This document shows, piece by piece, positions 7,068 to 14,435 of a stretch of DNA of 32,356 bases. Position numbers and translations under genes: made by a program. The stretch spans positions 1 to 32,356 of the forward strand of contig NZ_JAQFVF010000075.1 of assembly GCF_027789125.1 (NCBI RefSeq). Direction: 5' to 3'. Within the stretch, counting starts at the first letter, position 1. Every line of letters begins with the position of its first letter. The stretch comes from Paenibacillus aestuarii. GTDB lineage: Bacteria > Bacillota > Bacilli > Paenibacillales > NBRC-103111. The notes beneath the pieces are model-generated. The model worked only from the letters and a program-made list of their open reading frames with translations. It had not been told where the DNA came from and ran no database searches.

Positions 7068-7424
7068 TTAGTTGAATAAAACTTTGTCTACATTGTATTT
7101 AGCCCTGTATTTATTAACGATATAGGTTTCGTAGATTTCTCTTTCAATCGGGTCTTCAACGATACAAACCTCAATCTTGGTTACTTCATTTCTATTGTTT
7201 TTGATGGGCGACACTGAATCCTCAAAATGCTTTTTTATTCTTGGGCGTAGCTTCCTTGCTTTACCGACAAACAACAACTCTTCTTTGTCATTGTAAAACA
7301 TAAAGATGCCACCGTTTTCTCTGGTAATCAAGTGGAAATCAGTAAAACCGTAGATATTGCTCAACTCCGGTTTATCCTGTTTCATAATGGTAACATCCGG
7401 TGTAGGAATGGTGATGTTGATCAC
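7068..7424 (-). CDS. GIY-YIG nuclease-like protein, 118 aa
   Basis: The central part reads GGIFMFYNDKEELLFVGKAR, a divergent GIY-YIG signature (GIF...FVG) followed by the helix KLRPRIKKHFED and the basic YIVNKYRAKYNV segment typical of small GIY-YIG proteins. The domain cleaves or nicks DNA in UvrC and homing enzymes. Here the first Tyr is replaced by Phe and the second by Val, so activity is doubtful. The start is a GTG with a modest AGAGGA site 10-12 nt upstream. No operon partner is evident, since it stands 130 nt from ecsB. Confidence 0.7.
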   Translation of the reverse strand: MINITIPTPDVTIMKQDKPELSNIYGFTDFHLITRENGGIFMFYNDKEELLFVGKARKLRPRIKKHFEDSVSPIKNNRNEVTKIEVCIVEDPIEREIYETYIVNKYRAKYNVDKVLFN

Positions 7425-7556
7425 GTTTGTTCACGTCCTCTTTCTATATAGGTCTAAATAGTATCACAAAATTTTGATTAAATCCAATTTAAAGACAAAA
7501 GCCCGCTGATATTTAGAAGCATCTTGCCAGTTACTTCAGTAATCAAAAAATGAGAT

Positions 7557-8795
7557 TCAATACCAACTTGTAAATACAGAAGAAGTCCCATATGCTAACG
7601 GAATTGCAGCTCCGATCATCAGTACAGGCCCCCACCAGGTAAAAAAAGAGATCCCCACACATAGACTGATTAAGATCAGCGCCGGCAGCACTAAGATAGG
7701 AGTTGCAGATTGAAGAGCTTGATGTTTAGTTATGTCCTGTATAGGAAAAAGAGTTAGAAACGGAGCTGTTAATTCATCTTTACAGAATGATTTCCTCCAA
7801 AATACCAATAGGCATGCGGCAAGGATCCAGATCGTAATTTTAAGGGCACTCGGCAAAATAAACATAGCTCCACTGATCACAGCGACGAACTGTATCGTTT
7901 GCTTCCACTGTGTACCATTTCTAAAAAAGGATTTCGTTAATAATTCAGCGATTCCGTTGCTAGCCCCCTTCCCCTTGAACAAGCGCTGCGATTTGCCGAA
8001 TAAAAGGGGATACTTCCGTTTCGGTTTTCTTTTCCGCTCGACAACACGAATTAACATCAGAGAGACAATTCGCATCCGAGAATCTCTATCTCTGGCAATA
8101 TCAGCGAAGAAAGCCCCTTTCTCTTGCAGTCGTATTTTGCTTAAGAAAACAACCAGCACTAGAAAAAGAAGAATAGCCGTCCAACTATAGTAAGTGTTAT
8201 TACTAACCTCCGTAACTAACGCTTGATACGAGAAGAATAGACCTACAAAAACCACAATCCGCAACAACCACAGCAAAATGCCATTTAAACGAAGTGTGAG
8301 CAATTGGCGAAGCACGCCTACGTTTATTTTTAGCAAATAGGTAAGCAGCCATAAACAAATAACTTGTAACACGCTATAGGAATGCGTTTGAACTAATAAT
8401 GGAAGAAATACGAGCATCAGTATTATCGTCATGATTCCCTGTAACACAAGAGAGTATCTATAGCCGAGCAGCATGAGATGCCGAAACCAATTCTGATTCT
8501 GTCGCAGAAAAAGCTGGTCCCCCTCCTCAACAAAGTATCGAATGGTTCCTAGCCAAGCAAATACATAGAAAGCCGTTGCAATCATGGACATCGATATCCA
8601 ACTAAACCACGAAGGCTGAGTCGCCCACCAGGAGTAATATTGATAGCCTGCCAAAATCATCAGTGGAATGACAAAATATATCGCTATGACCCAATCCACA
8701 GCCATTCGCAAAGCCCGATACTGGAAATGCCAATCCGAACGCACTCTTCGCGTGAAAACCTGAAAGCTACTCTTCAACCCATTATCCCCCTTCAT
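7557..8795 (-). CDS. ecsB: ABC transporter permease EcsB
   Basis: A 412-aa polytopic membrane protein with about 10 hydrophobic segments in two clusters (about residues 30-225 and 300-405), separated by a basic cytoplasmic loop with ERKRKPKRKYPLLFGKSQR. This pattern, the length and the position directly after an EcsA-type ATPase identify it as EcsB. Its ATGA start overlaps the stop of ecsA by 4 nt, so the two are translationally coupled. In Bacillus the Ecs transporter is needed for normal activity of the RasP intramembrane protease and of secretion. The exact substrate is not settled. Confidence 0.9.
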   Translation of the reverse strand: MKGDNGLKSSFQVFTRRVRSDWHFQYRALRMAVDWVIAIYFVIPLMILAGYQYYSWWATQPSWFSWISMSMIATAFYVFAWLGTIRYFVEEGDQLFLRQNQNWFRHLMLLGYRYSLVLQGIMTIILMLVFLPLLVQTHSYSVLQVICLWLLTYLLKINVGVLRQLLTLRLNGILLWLLRIVVFVGLFFSYQALVTEVSNNTYYSWTAILLFLVLVVFLSKIRLQEKGAFFADIARDRDSRMRIVSLMLIRVVERKRKPKRKYPLLFGKSQRLFKGKGASNGIAELLTKSFFRNGTQWKQTIQFVAVISGAMFILPSALKITIWILAACLLVFWRKSFCKDELTAPFLTLFPIQDITKHQALQSATPILVLPALILISLCVGISFFTWWGPVLMIGAAIPLAYGTSSVFTSWY

Positions 8796-9505
8796 ATTAA
8801 AGAATGGAAGCAGTCGAACAAGCTCGCGTCAGGCATGCCGCATTGCTTTTGAATGTCCTGCAGAGTTCCATTAGCTACCAATCTGCCATCTGAAAGAAGT
8901 ACAAACGAACTGCAAATCCGTTCTGCTGTATCTAACACATGGGTACTCATCAGAATGCCCGCACCACGCTTGCGTTCCTCATCCAACATCCCTATGAAAT
9001 CTTTAATCGCTTTCGGATCCAATCCAATGAAAGGCTCGTCTACAATATACACATCTGGTTTATTCAAAAAGCCGAGGATTAGCATAATTTTCTGCTGCAT
9101 CCCTTTGGAAAACTTTCCGGGCAGCTGATGCTTTTCATCCAACAGTCGGAACCGGTGCAAGAGATCGTCTGCACGCTCTAGGAAAACCGTTCGGTCCAGT
9201 TCGTAGACGGAAGCTGCAAACTCCATATGCTCCCACAACGTCAACTCATCATACAAAATCGGATGCTCCGGGATGTACGCATAGCTTTTTCGTTCACCCA
9301 TAAAAGAGATTTCATCCTTGAAATCCTTTAGTAAACCAAGGATACTCTTAATTGTCGTGCTCTTGCCTGCTCCATTTGGACCTAACAGACCCACCAGTTC
9401 ACCTTGCTTAACATCAAAATGAATCTGTTTAATAATATCCGGAATTTCTTCATAGCCAGCCTGATCGATGTGTACTTCTAATACAGCTAATCGTTCATTT
9501 GACAT
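8792..9505 (-). CDS. ecsA: ABC transporter ATP-binding protein EcsA
   Basis: A 237-aa ATPase with all ABC motifs: Walker A GPNGAGKST (residues 42-50), signature FSKGMQQ (132-138), Walker B VYIVDE (152-157) with the D-loop GLD, and the switch histidine in STHVLD. The signature is FSKGM rather than LSGGQ, as is common in export-type subfamilies. It lies upstream of and overlaps ecsB, and a complete transporter would contain two ATPases and the permease. The start is the ATG at 9505. The 5' region shows no clear promoter. The operon is intact, in contrast to its surroundings. Confidence 0.93.
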   Translation of the reverse strand: MSNERLAVLEVHIDQAGYEEIPDIIKQIHFDVKQGELVGLLGPNGAGKSTTIKSILGLLKDFKDEISFMGERKSYAYIPEHPILYDELTLWEHMEFAASVYELDRTVFLERADDLLHRFRLLDEKHQLPGKFSKGMQQKIMLILGFLNKPDVYIVDEPFIGLDPKAIKDFIGMLDEERKRGAGILMSTHVLDTAERICSSFVLLSDGRLVANGTLQDIQKQCGMPDASLFDCFHSLI

Positions 9506-9670
9506 TCTCGGTCACGTTCCCTTCTACCCTCATCATATATCACGCATGCACACATTTCCAACAATGTATCTTGAATAGATTGTACTGAATATGAATGTCA
9601 GAAAAAGTTCAGCATGCTGCAAATTTAGCAACTAATAGACTTTTTTGATTTTCAATTGATCAAATTATGA

Positions 9671-9690
9671 TTTTACATAATTAAAATTAA
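9671..9690 (+). repeat. TTTTACGTAATTAAAA repeat, copy 1 (variant)
   Basis: TTTTACATAATTAAAATTAA, one mismatch from copy 2 at 9768-9787 and related to copy 3 at 12172-12187. Each copy is directly followed by a hairpin. Confidence 0.6.
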
Positions 9691-9691
9691 T

Positions 9692-9725
9692 GAAGCCCCG
9701 GCAGCAGCTGGAGCTTCTTTTATTA
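9692..9725 (+). terminator. Terminator-like hairpin
   Basis: GAAGC(TCC) pairs with GGAGCTTC around a GC-rich loop and is followed by TTTTATT. It directly follows repeat copy 1. Confidence 0.55.
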
Positions 9726-9767
9726 ATATAATTAGAGATCAGCGTTTGTATCATTCATCTAACTAAA

Positions 9768-9787
9768 TTTTACGTAATTAAAATTAA
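9768..9787 (+). repeat. TTTTACGTAATTAAAA repeat, copy 2
   Basis: TTTTACGTAATTAAAATTAA with a TTACGTAA palindromic core, followed at once by a hairpin and then by an integrase fragment. It may be a recombination site. Confidence 0.6.
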
Positions 9788-9829
9788 GAAAAAGAGAAGC
9801 CCCGACAGCAACTGTGCTTCTCTTTTTCT
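9788..9829. terminator. Bidirectional terminator-like hairpin
   Basis: GAAAAAGAGAAGC pairs with GCTTCTCTTTTTC (13 bp), with A-rich and T-rich flanks. Confidence 0.75.
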
Positions 9830-9849
9830 TATATCTCATCACGCTAAAG

Positions 9850-10032
9850 TATGGTAAGGTTCTCCGCGCTTTAAATAACGGAAGTTTTAGCGATTTAAGA
9901 GGATTGATGGACCAATTTGGTCATACTTCTACTTCGACAACCGTATTGTATGCTAACTCCCAATTAGAAAAGGCTCGTGAAACAGCCAAACATTTAGGGA
10001 AAAGAAGGAAAACTCAATCGATTGAACAATGA
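9850..10032 (+). pseudogene. Tyrosine recombinase C-terminal fragment
   Basis: The frame gives GLMDQFGHTSTSTTVLYANS and QLEKARETAKHLG, the end of a phage-integrase catalytic domain. The GH box and the nucleophilic Tyr (VLYANS) are present, but the catalytic Arg and the HxxR box are absent. About 60 codons remain of the usual 300-400. The residues before it (ALNNGSFSDL) are degraded, and no ribosome site exists. It lies just after repeat copy 2, which might have been its substrate site. Confidence 0.75.
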
Positions 10033-10260
10033 ATCTAAACAAGAATCTTTCAATGGTGCTGGCGCCGGCGTTACTGGTGCCCACGCCATGACGTTTTCTT
10101 TCTTTAGCGCAACGATAACGTTAATTCCGACCGGTGCTCTGGAACTGGCTAGAAGGTAATTATTCACGAAATGGGTTTCAACCTAGTGCGTAACCATCCA
10201 CTTGACCATATATTGATATTGCCAGCCAGCACCCAACTCAATCGTCACCCTCGTTAAACA
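10033..10260. other. Intergenic stretch without a convincing gene
   Basis: One plus-strand frame without a start reads AGVTGAHAMTFSFFSATITL and stops at about 10160. It might be a gene scrap but has no ribosome site or family resemblance. I see nothing else here. Confidence 0.3.
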
Positions 10261-10265
10261 ACGAG

Positions 10266-10312
10266 AAAAAACGGTCTGTATTCGCATTTATTTACGATAA
10301 GACCGTTTTTGT
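10266..10312. terminator. Bidirectional terminator
   Basis: AACGGTCT pairs with AGACCGTT, with five or six A or T residues on each side. On the minus strand it ends the yjcZ-type gene. Confidence 0.8.
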
Positions 10313-10338
10313 TTCTTTTGTGATGTTGGTTTAAGGAA

Positions 10339-10440
10339 TTACCATGCAAAAGTCATTAAGATAATAACCAAAAGAACATAAAGAACCAACACAGCTGCTG
10401 CGCTGGAAGTACCACCATAACCTGCACAACTTGCACCCAT
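10339..10440 (-). CDS. yjcZ: YjcZ-family sporulation mini-protein, 33 aa
   Basis: The ATG at 10440 follows GAGGGG by 10-11 nt, and the product is only 33 residues: a Gly/Cys-containing start (MGASCAGYGGTSSAAA) and one hydrophobic helix (VLVLYVLLVIILM). This is the exact architecture of the YjcZ/CotC-like mini-proteins common in Bacillales spores, which are thought to sit in spore membranes or coat. A second family member, fused to another gene, lies at 16250-16528. A terminator follows. Confidence 0.88.
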   Translation of the reverse strand: MGASCAGYGGTSSAAAVLVLYVLLVIILMTFAW

Positions 10441-10585
10441 ATTTAATCTTTCCCCTCTGGTGATTTGTCACTACGGTATAATTATACGCTCGGTACATAG
10501 TCATTGATTGGACATAAGTCTATATTTTGGCTCATTTTTCAATTATCGTTCTGAGGTAGCGTAATACAACAGGTTGCACTACACA

Positions 10586-10811
10586 TCATTTCCAACCCGC
10601 ACGTTGTAGTATCTCTCTCTCAAAGCCGCCCTTAGCATTCTTGTATGCCAAACGGTCATTATCGAATCGTTGAGCAAGTTCCAACTTTAAGTCACACCAT
10701 ATTGTTTGGTATCTTCTGGGTGATTTCTCAAATAATAATCTCGAAAGAGGATATGAAGCATATAATTGGAGTTTTCCATGGTGCAGACATATAGGTGATG
10801 CAATTTAGATC
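10586..10811 (-). pseudogene. GrpB/UPF0157 nucleotidyltransferase-like C-terminal fragment
   Basis: The fragment starts KLHHLYVCTMENSNYMLHI, continues LFRDYYLRNHPEDTKQYG and, after a frameshift near 10700, ends DLKLELAQRFDNDRLAYKNA with KGGFEREILQRAGWK. HHLYVC and LRNHPED are hallmarks of the GrpB family (small nucleotidyltransferase fold, about 170 aa). The N-terminal half is missing. Confidence 0.82.
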
Positions 10812-11092
10812 TGCGGGAGGAATAAAAGCCTCTCGTCTCGTAGTTCCTAGGTCGTCTTCATGTACGTAGCCAATGATGGCTAGCCGTTGAATGGCCTTAA
10901 GGCCAACGGTAGCGGAGCGACCCCACGGTTACTCAACCTTTATGCTGAGGATAAACTTGCATATAAGTTGTCTTTCAGCAAAGACTTTCGGATTACGCCG
11001 TATATTTGCCCAAGCGCAATTTTATTATTTGCATACTTTAATTCTACTCGTCATTGTGGAGGAGATCGGTTGTTGAAACGGGAGTGAAAGTT
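10812..11092. other. Intergenic region upstream of the DUF1796 gene
   Basis: No gene seen. It includes a short inverted repeat at 10883-10908 (CCGTTG...GGCCTTAAGGCC...CAACGG) whose role is unknown. No clear promoter could be assigned. Confidence 0.4.
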
Positions 11093-11731
11093 ATGAAATG
11101 GCGCGATTCCCTAGGTGGTTATATGGCCAACATTAGTCTGGGTTCTAGTTGTCAAACAGCATATCAGCTTAAAAGACTGGGCTTACGAAAATATGCAGGT
11201 CCCTTAGATTGGTTTGTTTCCGATTCGATCGGGGGAGTGGTTCGTTTGTTAGATCATCGTTTCAACGGATTTATGGAACTTAGCCAACTTGAACTCATTG
11301 GCACTACCAATGAATGTTTTGTTGTAAGAGATAACTCAAATGACGTTTTATCTTTCCATGACTTTCCTCTTTATCTCACACCGGAGCGATGGCGGGAAGC
11401 TTATCCCGCGTTTAAACAAAAGCTCAATCGACGCGTAGATCGATTTTTGAGAACTATTCAAGGTCAACCAATTCTTTTTATTAGAACCAATTCTAAAAGA
11501 AGGGAAGCGCAGGAGCTACAGGCAGCATTAAAAAGGCTGATGCATGGAAAGTTCCACCTTCTGATCGTGAATAACCACCAGGAAGATAGCAAAGACGTGA
11601 TTTACGAGGATTGGGGGCTAGCAGGAATTAGCTCGGTGCTCCTACCGAAAGGAGAAGACTGGAGAGGATTTAACCAAGCTTGGGGTAAGTGTATGAGCGG
11701 CTTCAAATTGAAAGCTTCGTCCCTTCGTTGA
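11093..11731 (+). CDS. DUF1796 putative papain-like cysteine peptidase
   Basis: A 212-aa protein whose N-terminus reads ISLGSSCQTAYQLKRLGLRK followed by YAGPLDWFVSD, the diagnostic block of DUF1796, where the Cys is the predicted nucleophile of a papain-like fold. Later segments QPILFIRTNSKRREAQEL and VIYEDWGLAG also fit. The length matches the family. The start is ATG 11093, 5-6 nt after GGGAGTG; an in-frame extension upstream has no ribosome site. No signal peptide, so it is cytoplasmic. The biological substrate is unknown. It stands alone between pseudogenes. Confidence 0.85.
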   Translation: MKWRDSLGGYMANISLGSSCQTAYQLKRLGLRKYAGPLDWFVSDSIGGVVRLLDHRFNGFMELSQLELIGTTNECFVVRDNSNDVLSFHDFPLYLTPERWREAYPAFKQKLNRRVDRFLRTIQGQPILFIRTNSKRREAQELQAALKRLMHGKFHLLIVNNHQEDSKDVIYEDWGLAGISSVLLPKGEDWRGFNQAWGKCMSGFKLKASSLR

Positions 11732-11872
11732 GTTTAACCCTGCAACGTACCCTTTTCGGAGTGTTCAAGCGCTCCTCCGTCTAATAGTATTCTTAAAATA
11801 GTTCACATACTAAGAAAAATCAGGCCACAGTTTTTTAATCCCCACATAGAAGAAGAACAGATCTATGAGCAT

Positions 11873-12052
11873 ATGGATACCTTAGTATTACACGGAGCTG
11901 TATTGTTAGATGGATATACGTTAAAGGTAGATGAGCCGGATTTTTACGAATATCTCCGTGCCGCACAAAACTTTTGGGATGAAATGCCTGAAAGAGCATA
12001 CTCTGATATAGAATTAATTATTAAAGAAATGGATAAACAATCGAAGAGGTAG
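11873..12052 (+). CDS. Hypothetical protein or 3' gene fragment, 59 aa from ATG
   Basis: From ATG 11873 the frame reads MDTLVLHGAVLLDGYTLKVD, then EPDFYEYLRAAQNFWDEMPE to TAG at 12050. The same frame is open and protein-like for about 30 more codons upstream (RKIRPQFFNPHIEEEQIYE), without a start codon or clear ribosome site. This suggests either a gene with its 5' end lost next to the DUF1796 gene or a non-standard start. It is acidic and soluble. The family is not recognised. Confidence 0.45.
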   Translation: MDTLVLHGAVLLDGYTLKVDEPDFYEYLRAAQNFWDEMPERAYSDIELIIKEMDKQSKR

Positions 12053-12171
12053 ATTCATTTCCCTACGCTTGCTCCCTACTAATATGACCTGTGATGATTA
12101 TGATTGTGTTTATGAGGATTTAATAAACAAAATCCGAAAGCAGATTCCAATTTACGTGCATTATATTAGAA

Positions 12172-12187
12172 TTTTACGTAATTAAAA
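12172..12187 (+). repeat. TTTTACGTAATTAAAA repeat, copy 3
   Basis: The 16 bases match copy 2 exactly. A hairpin follows at 12199-12220, and the 273-bp duplicated block begins at the next base. Confidence 0.6.
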
Positions 12188-12198
12188 ATGGAAAATCC

Positions 12199-12224
12199 GG
12201 CATCCTCACTTAGGGATGCCTTCT
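12199..12224. terminator. Terminator-like hairpin
   Basis: GGCATCC pairs with GGATGCC around an 8-nt loop, followed by TTCTTC. The tail is weak. Confidence 0.5.
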
Positions 12225-12493
12225 TCTATCTATTTCTTTCTATACGATGATTCATTTTCAATACAATCTATTTGTAATCTGCATCGAACAATACGGGCAA
12301 TGAAGGATTAAATAACACGTTTTTCTTGCGTTTGTTGAGTTGTATCTCTTTTAGCTTTTGCTTTTCTCTTTAGCTCAATCTCGAACTGGTCACAAGATAA
12401 GGCAATCCATAGCTGTCCATTCCATACACCATATTTCTTAACCATGTCTGCAGAGTTCCAGTAGTTGTTTACCTTTATAGTAAATAAAGTGTC
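12221..12493. repeat. 273-bp duplicated block, copy 1
   Basis: Nearly identical to 16163-16435 in the same orientation (constant offset 3942, with a few differences near the left edge and one in the coding part). It spans the 3' flank and the last 61 codons of the gene at 12308-12613. Confidence 0.92.
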
Positions 12494-12613
12494 ACCACTT
12501 TCTTGCTTCTGGACTCTTAAAACCTTGGCAAAGCGGCCCTGCTCCTTGAGATTACCCGTGATTTTTACAATATCGTTAGGTTCAATTTCTGTAAGTTGAA
12601 TTATGTTGTTCAT
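12308..12613 (-). CDS. Hypothetical protein with beta-rich core, 101 aa
   Basis: ATG 12613 follows AGGAGATATACTTG, an excellent ribosome site. The start region (QLTEIEPNDIVKITGNLKEQ) and the middle (GDTLFTIKVNNYWNSADMV) look like a small beta-barrel, and the tail is rich in Lys, Arg and Gln (ELKRKAKAKRDTTQ), suggesting contact with nucleic acid. I do not recognise the family. Its last 61 codons are copied at 16250-16434, where they are fused to a YjcZ-type peptide. This copy, with its own ribosome site and whole N-terminus, is the likely source. Confidence 0.75.
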   Translation of the reverse strand: MNNIIQLTEIEPNDIVKITGNLKEQGRFAKVLRVQKQESGDTLFTIKVNNYWNSADMVKKYGVWNGQLWIALSCDQFEIELKRKAKAKRDTTQQTQEKRVI

Positions 12614-12792
12614 CAAGTATATCTCCTTTCCATGTAATAGGAAAAAGGGTTGAAGCGTTTTTTAAAAATTCAGTTTGAAATGTTAGTAGACAAAAAACTC
12701 CTATTATATAGGACCAGTCACCAATGGAAGATATCACACTAAAGTTTACTGATTTTACCCTAGAATCGATTTCGTCCTAGGTTCCAAATTAA
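12614..12792. other. Intergenic region
   Basis: AT-rich upstream region of the hypothetical gene. No gene or clear promoter seen. It ends in an AAATT tandem repeat at 12785-12803 that runs into the xerS remnant. Confidence 0.4.
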
Positions 12793-12848
12793 ATTAAATT
12801 AAATGAAAAGCTGCCTGAGTTCCCATTGTATATCACTAAGTTTATTAA

Positions 12849-12853
12849 TTATA
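12849..12853. repeat. 5-bp target site duplication, left copy
   Basis: TTATA directly before the TGT end. The identical TTATA follows the ACA end at 14436-14440. Five base pairs is the duplication length made by Tn7-type transposition. Confidence 0.88.
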
Positions 12854-12862
12854 TGTCCAAAT

Positions 12863-12943
12863 AAAATAAAGTATTAGACTGGAAAAATAAAGTATTAGAC
12901 CGTGAAAATATAGTTGTAGACTAAGAAAATAAAGTATTAGACT
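12863..12943 (+). repeat. Left-end array of four TnsB-like sites, 21-bp period
   Basis: Copies start at 12863, 12884, 12905 and 12926, exactly 21 bp apart. Copies 1, 2 and 4 read AAAATAAAGTATTAGAC, and copy 3 reads AAAATATAGTTGTAGACT. Two turns of helix per step would place all bound transposase on one DNA face. Confidence 0.88.
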
Positions 12944-13015
12944 CGATTTGTGGTTTGCTGCTGTTTTGGCTTTAGACGTTAGAGGGAAAAAACTCATAAA
13001 CCCAATGTTCAAGCA

Positions 13016-13052
13016 CCTGTATCAAGGCTCGTACCTTGATACAGGTTTTTTT
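13016..13052 (+). terminator. Strong rho-independent terminator inside the element
   Basis: CCTGTATCAAGG pairs perfectly with CCTTGATACAGG around six bases and is followed by seven T residues on the plus strand. It would stop transcription entering from the xerS side. Confidence 0.92.
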
Positions 13053-13080
13053 GGTTTAAACCCGGATGCCCGTTAAATCG

Positions 13081-13668
13081 TCATACCGGCAGCCCGATCC
13101 CGTCAATCTCCCGAACTGCCGCGGAGAGCACCGCTACAGTCTGCTCCGCCAGTCGCTCAGGCGTTATTTTACGGCCGTCCGTACTCCAATCCCTCGCAGT
13201 GCCGTATGCAATCCAGCTCAGTATGGCGGACATCGTCTGCGCCGTCGTTTCATCCATGTGATCTCTTTGACTTAGCAACTGTTGGAATACGCCCTTCAAA
13301 AGCTTGATCATCTTGTTCTCGATATTGGGGCTCATCGCCTCGTAGCTGCGCGCGCACTGCTTGCTGAAGTTCGTGTGAAACTCGCACAGCGTCACGATAA
13401 TACTCGTCAGCGTCGCCCGGTTCAGCTCGGTAAGGCAGGACAGCTTCTGCATCAGACTTTCTTTGAACGTCTTCGAGAGCGCATCTTCCATCAGATCGTA
13501 TTTATCCTCGTAGTGAGCATAGAAGGTCGCACGATTGATCGTCGCGCGCTTCGTGATGTCGCCAATCGTGATGTCCTTGATATCCTTATTGGGAATCAGC
13601 GAATAGAACGCCTCCAGGATCAACTGCCGCGTGCGTAGGACGCGCGGATCCGTCTTGGTCTCCTCCAT
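13081..13668 (-). CDS. TetR/AcrR-family transcriptional repressor
   Basis: 195 aa, the usual TetR length. The N-terminal helix-turn-helix spans about residues 33-52 (ITIGDITKRATINRATFY) and is followed by the AHYEDKYDLMEDAL helix. The C-terminal part resembles the TetR_C_7/C_33 ligand-binding type. The start ATG follows GGGAGGTGA by 7 nt. It is divergent from doxX with 164 nt between, so it very probably represses doxX and itself. The gene is GC-rich compared with flanking DNA, in keeping with import on the Tn7-like element. Confidence 0.92.
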   Translation of the reverse strand: MEETKTDPRVLRTRQLILEAFYSLIPNKDIKDITIGDITKRATINRATFYAHYEDKYDLMEDALSKTFKESLMQKLSCLTELNRATLTSIIVTLCEFHTNFSKQCARSYEAMSPNIENKMIKLLKGVFQQLLSQRDHMDETTAQTMSAILSWIAYGTARDWSTDGRKITPERLAEQTVAVLSAAVREIDGIGLPV

Positions 13669-13700
13669 GTTCTCTCACCTCCCGTAAAAACACTTTTTTT

Positions 13701-13795
13701 CAGACAATTCTGCCCTTTTGTTGCTTATGCGATAATCGCGGCAAGTTGACGATTGTCTGCTCATTACGGTTATATTATCATAATCTAAGCAACAA
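13701..13795. promoter_or_regulatory. Divergent promoter/operator region between tetR and doxX
   Basis: Two nested inverted repeats: CAGACAAT (13701-13708) with ATTGTCTG (13752-13759), and TTGTTGCTTA (13718-13727) with TAAGCAACAA (13786-13795). A possible doxX -35 TTGACG is at 13746-13751 with AT-rich TATATTATC following. These are candidate TetR operators. Confidence 0.5.
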
Positions 13796-13832
13796 GTGTC
13801 GTATAAATTGCTACAGGAGAGGGGATAGGAAT

Positions 13833-14192
13833 ATGGTTCTGGTTCTTCAAATCTTTCTGGCATTGACGTTCGCCTCCGCCGGATTTACCAAGGTTGTGGG
13901 GATAAAAGTTCAGGTCGAGAACTTCGGCAAACTGGGGCTACCGCAGTGGTTCCGCATGATGACCGGACTGCTACAGCTGGCTGGAGCCGCCGGGCTCGTC
14001 GTCGGCTTCTGGCGCGACAGTTGGGCCTCCTGGGGCGCCGTCCTGCTCGGCGTCATTATGCTCGGCGCCGTCGGCTTTCACGTACGCGCCAGAGACAAGT
14101 TCAGCGCGACAGCGCCTGCGCTGGTGCTGGACGCGCTCGCCATTGTACTCGCCATCCTGCTCGGCTCCGATCTGGGCGATTTCCCGAACTGA
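13833..14192 (+). CDS. DoxX-family membrane protein, 119 aa
   Basis: Four hydrophobic segments (about residues 1-20, 42-63, 68-88 and 95-113) and the family start VLQIFLALTFASAGFTKVVG with GLPQWFRMMTGLLQLAGA identify a DoxX/DoxX-like integral membrane protein. The start is ATG 13833, 2-9 nt after GGAGAGGGGATAGGA; an upstream in-frame extension is not membrane-like and lacks a site. DoxX proteins are linked to oxidative stress or small-molecule detoxification in some bacteria, but the reaction is unknown. It is high in GC and carried with its repressor on the mobile element. Confidence 0.88.
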   Translation: MVLVLQIFLALTFASAGFTKVVGIKVQVENFGKLGLPQWFRMMTGLLQLAGAAGLVVGFWRDSWASWGAVLLGVIMLGAVGFHVRARDKFSATAPALVLDALAIVLAILLGSDLGDFPN

Positions 14193-14275
14193 CTTTTTCC
14201 GCATTAGCTGATAACACCTACCAGCTGCCGTCCGAGTGCGGTATTACCATTCAGCGTGAACGTTAGTTTAATTGA

Positions 14276-14335
14276 AACCAGCAGCAGTCTAAGACTTTAT
14301 TTTTCAAGTCTTGGTTCGCTGCTGATTCTTTTTAT
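14276..14335 (+). terminator. Terminator of doxX, overlapping a right-end site
   Basis: CAGCAGC/GCTGCTG and AAGACTT/AAGTCTT stems followed by TTCTTTTTA. The inner arm contains the right-end TnsB-like site at 14286-14303, so the terminator and the transposase site share sequence. Confidence 0.7.
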
Positions 14336-14426
14336 GGATCGGTCTAAAACTTATTTTTCAAAAGCTAACGATGCTCCACCAGAGAAACCGCATTAAATCA
14401 ACAAGTCCAGTCTAATACTTTATTTT
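14286..14426 (-). repeat. Right-end TnsB-like sites
   Basis: Three inverted copies: AGTCTAAGACTTTATTTTTC at 14286-14305, GGTCTAAAACTTATTTTT at 14341-14358 and AGTCTAATACTTTATTTT at 14409-14426. The outermost is identical to the left-end site over 17 bases. Confidence 0.85.
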
Positions 14427-14435
14427 CATCAAACA

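Larger units (their letters stand above)
12854..14435. mobile_element. Transposase-less Tn7-like element carrying tetR and doxX
   Basis: 1,582 bp bounded by TGT at 12854 and ACA at 14435 and flanked by TTATA on both sides. The left end has four direct sites of the type AAAATAAAGTATTAGACT. The right end has three in inverted orientation. The first 26 bp of both ends can be aligned. The sites closely resemble the TnsB-binding sites of Tn7 (AATAAAGTCTTAAACT and ATAGTTGTAAACT). Between the ends lie a terminator, tetR and doxX only. With no tns gene, it must have been moved by enzymes supplied from elsewhere. Confidence 0.88.

Noticed and set aside
7732..8190. 152-aa plus-strand frame inside ecsB
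   Set aside because: Opposite strand of a clear membrane-permease gene; biased basic composition and no ribosome site.
12863..12943. CRISPR-like repeat array
   Set aside because: The period is 21 bp with 17-bp repeats and almost no spacers, repeated inverted at the other end of an element with a target duplication; these are transposon-end sites.
13282..13638. 118-aa plus-strand frame inside tetR
   Set aside because: Antisense shadow of a GC-rich gene.
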